A stretch of DNA of 64,000 nucleotides. It comes from HGM04593 sp045647885 (lineage in GTDB: Bacteria > Bacteroidota > Bacteroidia > Bacteroidales > Bacteroidaceae). Positions 61,646 to 64,000 of the stretch are shown here, one piece after another. Made by a program: the position numbers and the translations under genes. The notes under the pieces are model-generated. The model ran no database searches, had not been told where the DNA came from, and worked only from the letters and a program-made list of their open reading frames with translations. How positions within the stretch are numbered: the stretch's first letter is position 1; each line of letters begins with the position of its first letter. The stretch covers positions 124,001 to 188,000 of the forward strand of contig JAZRMX010000014.1 of NCBI GenBank assembly GCA_045647885.1, written 5' to 3'.

Positions 61646-62668
61646 TTATTTCTTGTTCTTGTTGAAGTATTTGTTCGCCAATGAGTCGGTTGCGCTCTTG
61701 AGGTCTTTGTTGCTTATTCCCGAAATGTCTATGCGCTGGTATGGGCTGACAAGGAGTGTGTATGGCAGGGATGTTACTGAGAACTTGTTCACAATCTCAT
61801 TGTCCCACGCCTTGCTGTCGCACACGTTGTCGCCGGCGATGTTGTCCTCAATGATGTTCTTGTTCCACAATGCTGTGTCGTAGTCGAGCGAGATGTTCAG
61901 CATGGCCACTTTGCTTGTGTCGTTCTTGCTGTATATCCTGCTCTGCTCTTTGAGCATTGCCTGCGAAACAGAATCCCAGCTTGCCCAGAAATTTACTATC
62001 AGCAGTTTCTCCTTGTAGCTTTTTTGAGTAATCTTTTTCCCCTTTGCGGTGGTGTAGCTGAAGTTGGGCAGCAGCTTATGTACGCTGTTGCTTTTGCTGT
62101 CGAGTGTCTTTTCCAGGTCTGTGAAATATTCGTGGTCCTGCAGTGTGCCGCCAAGGCTGTTTATACGCTTCCTTATGAACCCGTTGTTGGGGTTGGGTAC
62201 ATTTACCATAAAGCGGCGTATAATCTCAATATTGGTGTGGCTGAACGGGTATTTCTTTATGAAATTGTCAATGTGTACCACACGCTCGGAGTTGCTGTTG
62301 AGTCTTTTCAATATGTCGGCAATACTGTCGTAAAGTTCCTGTTCTCTGCCGCCTTTTACCATCCACTCGTTCTCCCTCAATTCGTTCTTTGTCAGAGTGG
62401 CCTCTGTTGCAGGCTCTGCGTAGAGGGGGATGGTCTTGCCGTCGGGTGTCGCAAGGATAAGCGGTGTGCTTCTTGTTATCCTTATGGCGTGAGAGAAAGC
62501 TCCCTCTCCGTCGCACACGATTTTGTCTATCTTGTCGTAGCGGTTGTCAAGCCCGAAAAGGTAGAGTGTGTCATTGCTGCCGCAGTTGCCGTTTATGGTG
62601 TATTGCGGTGTCTCCTTGCAGGCTGTAAGGAGCAGGGTGGCGAGTGTGAGCAGGAGTATCTTTTTCAT
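61646..62668 (-). CDS. Thioredoxin-fold lipoprotein without the CxxC
   Basis: The signal peptide ends in lipobox LLTAC (residues 13-17). A DUF4369-like region (about 25-130) is followed by a TlpA-like thioredoxin fold (about 205-335). The catalytic place, normally W-C-x-x-C, reads NFWASWDSVSQAM, so both cysteines are lost. A cis-proline is kept (SVTSLPYTLL). It may bind a partner rather than catalyse disulfide exchange. It is a relative of the cut-off lipoprotein at the left edge. Confidence 0.85.
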   Translation of the reverse strand: MKKILLLTLATLLLTACKETPQYTINGNCGSNDTLYLFGLDNRYDKIDKIVCDGEGAFSHAIRITRSTPLILATPDGKTIPLYAEPATEATLTKNELRENEWMVKGGREQELYDSIADILKRLNSNSERVVHIDNFIKKYPFSHTNIEIIRRFMVNVPNPNNGFIRKRINSLGGTLQDHEYFTDLEKTLDSKSNSVHKLLPNFSYTTAKGKKITQKSYKEKLLIVNFWASWDSVSQAMLKEQSRIYSKNDTSKVAMLNISLDYDTALWNKNIIEDNIAGDNVCDSKAWDNEIVNKFSVTSLPYTLLVSPYQRIDISGISNKDLKSATDSLANKYFNKNKK

Positions 62669-62677
62669 TGCTGTATA

Positions 62678-64000
62678 TTATTGTTTGTTGGCACGTTTGC
62701 GCTCAATCTCGTCGAGGATGATTTTACGCATACGCATTGATTTGGGTGTAACCTCCAGATATTCGTCCTCTTTTATATATTCAAGAGCCTCTTCGAGTGA
62801 GAAAATGATGGGGGGTACAATGCGTGCCTTGTCGTCGGAACCGCTTGCACGCATATTGGTGAGCTTTTTACTCTTTGTTACGTTGATTACGAGGTCGTTC
62901 TCGTGGATATGCTCACCTACAACCTGTCCGGCATAAACCTCATCCTGCGGGCTTATGAAGAAACGGCCACGGTCCTGCAGTTTGTCTATTGCGTAGGCAA
63001 ATGCTGTGCCGCCTTCCATAGCAACCATTGAACCGTTGGTTCGGCGCTCGATATCGCCTTTGTACGGCTGGTACTCCTTGAAACGGTGTGCCATAATTGC
63101 CTCTCCTGCCGATGCTGTGAGCACGTTTGTACGCAAGCCGATGATACCGCGTGAGGGTACGTTGAACTCAATGTTCACACGCTCGCCCTGTGCTTCCATT
63201 GAGAGCATCTCTCCTTTGCGGCGAGTAATCATATCAATCATCTTGCTCGAGTAGTCGGTGGGTACGTTTATAGTGAGTTCCTCGATGGGCTCGCAACGTA
63301 CTCCGTCAATCTCTTTGTATATTACCTGGGGTTGTCCCACCTGTAGCTCGTAACCCTCGCGACGCATAGTCTCAATAAGTACCGAGAGGTGTAGCACACC
63401 ACGGCCGAATACGGTCCAAGCATCCTCCTCTGGGTCTTTCTTTACGCGGAGAGCAAGGTTTTTGTCGAGCTCTTTCTCCAAACGCTCTTGTATGTGGCGC
63501 GATGTCACGAACTTACCCTCTTTACCGAAGAAGGGTGAGTCGTTAATGGTGAAGAGCATACTCATAGTGGGTTCGTCGATGGCAATGGGGGGCAGAGCTT
63601 CGGGGTTTTCAAAGTCGCACACAGTGTCGCCAATTTCGAATTTTTCCAAGCCTACAATGGCACAGATGTCGCCCGAACTTACTGCATTGGTCTTCTTGCG
63701 GCCGAGGCCTTCGAAGGTGTGCAGCTCTTTTATCTTCATTTTAGACTGCTCGCCGTTGCGGTTCACAAGTGTGATGTTTGCACCCTCGGTGAGGGTTCCG
63801 CGGTGTACGCGTCCTATGGCGATACGTCCTGTGTAGGGTGAATAGTCGAGCGATGTTATGAGCATCTGGGGTGTTCCCTCATTGTGCTCGGGAGCGGGTA
63901 TGTGCTCCAGAATGGCATCGAGCAAGGGTGTGAGGTCGCTTGTCTGGTTACGCCAGTCGGTGCTCATCCAGTTGTTCTTTGCCGAGCCGAAGATTACGGG
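62678..64000 (-). CDS. typA: Ribosome-binding GTPase TypA/BipA, N-terminus beyond the window
   Basis: At least 440 residues are in frame to the right edge. The domain order is the end of the GTP domain (PVIFGSAKNNW, the G5-like SAK), then EF-Tu domain II (YTGRIAIGRVHRGTLTEG), EF-G domains III and V, and the BipA-specific C-terminal domain (VTPKSMRMRKIILDEIERKR). BipA assists 50S assembly and stress translation. The G1-G4 motifs lie outside the window. It is upstream of the lipoprotein gene by 9 bases and probably co-transcribed with it. Confidence 0.96.
   Translation of the reverse strand, partial: PVIFGSAKNNWMSTDWRNQTSDLTPLLDAILEHIPAPEHNEGTPQMLITSLDYSPYTGRIAIGRVHRGTLTEGANITLVNRNGEQSKMKIKELHTFEGLGRKKTNAVSSGDICAIVGLEKFEIGDTVCDFENPEALPPIAIDEPTMSMLFTINDSPFFGKEGKFVTSRHIQERLEKELDKNLALRVKKDPEEDAWTVFGRGVLHLSVLIETMRREGYELQVGQPQVIYKEIDGVRCEPIEELTINVPTDYSSKMIDMITRRKGEMLSMEAQGERVNIEFNVPSRGIIGLRTNVLTASAGEAIMAHRFKEYQPYKGDIERRTNGSMVAMEGGTAFAYAIDKLQDRGRFFISPQDEVYAGQVVGEHIHENDLVINVTKSKKLTNMRASGSDDKARIVPPIIFSLEEALEYIKEDEYLEVTPKSMRMRKIILDEIERKRANKQ

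Overview
The window is chromosomal DNA of a Bacteroidales bacterium. The sequence evidence is a GSCFA protein, a DUF4271 protein, a MurF-alanine racemase fusion, two DUF4369-type lipoproteins, a long-form IspG, a TGS-fused nucleoside kinase, promoters of the Bacteroidetes type (TTTG, 19-21 bases, TAnnTTTG) and little Shine-Dalgarno sequence before start codons. I do not assign a genus. No integrase, transposase, CRISPR array or rRNA was seen, and there is one tRNA (Gln).

Core blocks. From 1 to 27.6 kb lie a cut-off lipoprotein gene, pnp, ddh, a sodium symporter, murF-alr, a GSCFA protein, dxs, trkA-trkH, a convergent TOPRIM(DUF4435)/ATPase pair, a nucleoside kinase with rpoN, class III fbp, purE-ispG, an ECF sigma factor, cysS, an M28 lipoprotein and a sufE-like gene. 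From 29.8 to 32.1 kb lie an S66 peptidase and a U32 peptidase. From 46.6 kb on lie dus, an acyltransferase, a three-gene deoxy-aminosugar operon, a porin-like protein, a gate-domain permease with mtnN and luxS, tRNA-Gln, tatD-yidD-rnpA, hemD-DUF4271-LOG, comM, a thioredoxin-fold lipoprotein and typA/bipA, which is cut by the right edge. These blocks cover cell wall, isoprenoid, potassium, RNA and methyl-cycle housekeeping.

Accessory blocks. (i) 27.7-29.8 kb holds a DUF6973-like toxin candidate followed by two membrane-anchored immunity-like proteins; two more members of that small family sit at 47.6-48.8 kb. (ii) 32.1-33.1 kb holds an autoinhibited Fic protein with its own DNA-binding domain and a 36-bp palindrome over its promoter. 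(iii) 33.3-45 kb is the least familiar part. Almost all its genes lie on the minus strand. Two cassettes there share one plan: a 148-149 bp element with inverted-repeat ends, a 73-residue DUF6140-like protein (68 of 73 residues identical between copies), two unrelated cargo genes, and a nearly identical terminator hairpin. One cargo is a large WHH-nuclease-like membrane protein with a coiled-coil membrane partner; the other is two small soluble proteins. Upstream is an AAA+ ATPase operon with four small proteins, three of which end in similar acidic-hydrophobic tails, and a divergent gene that may encode its regulator. This region is the best candidate for an undescribed system. Its function cannot be read from the sequence alone.
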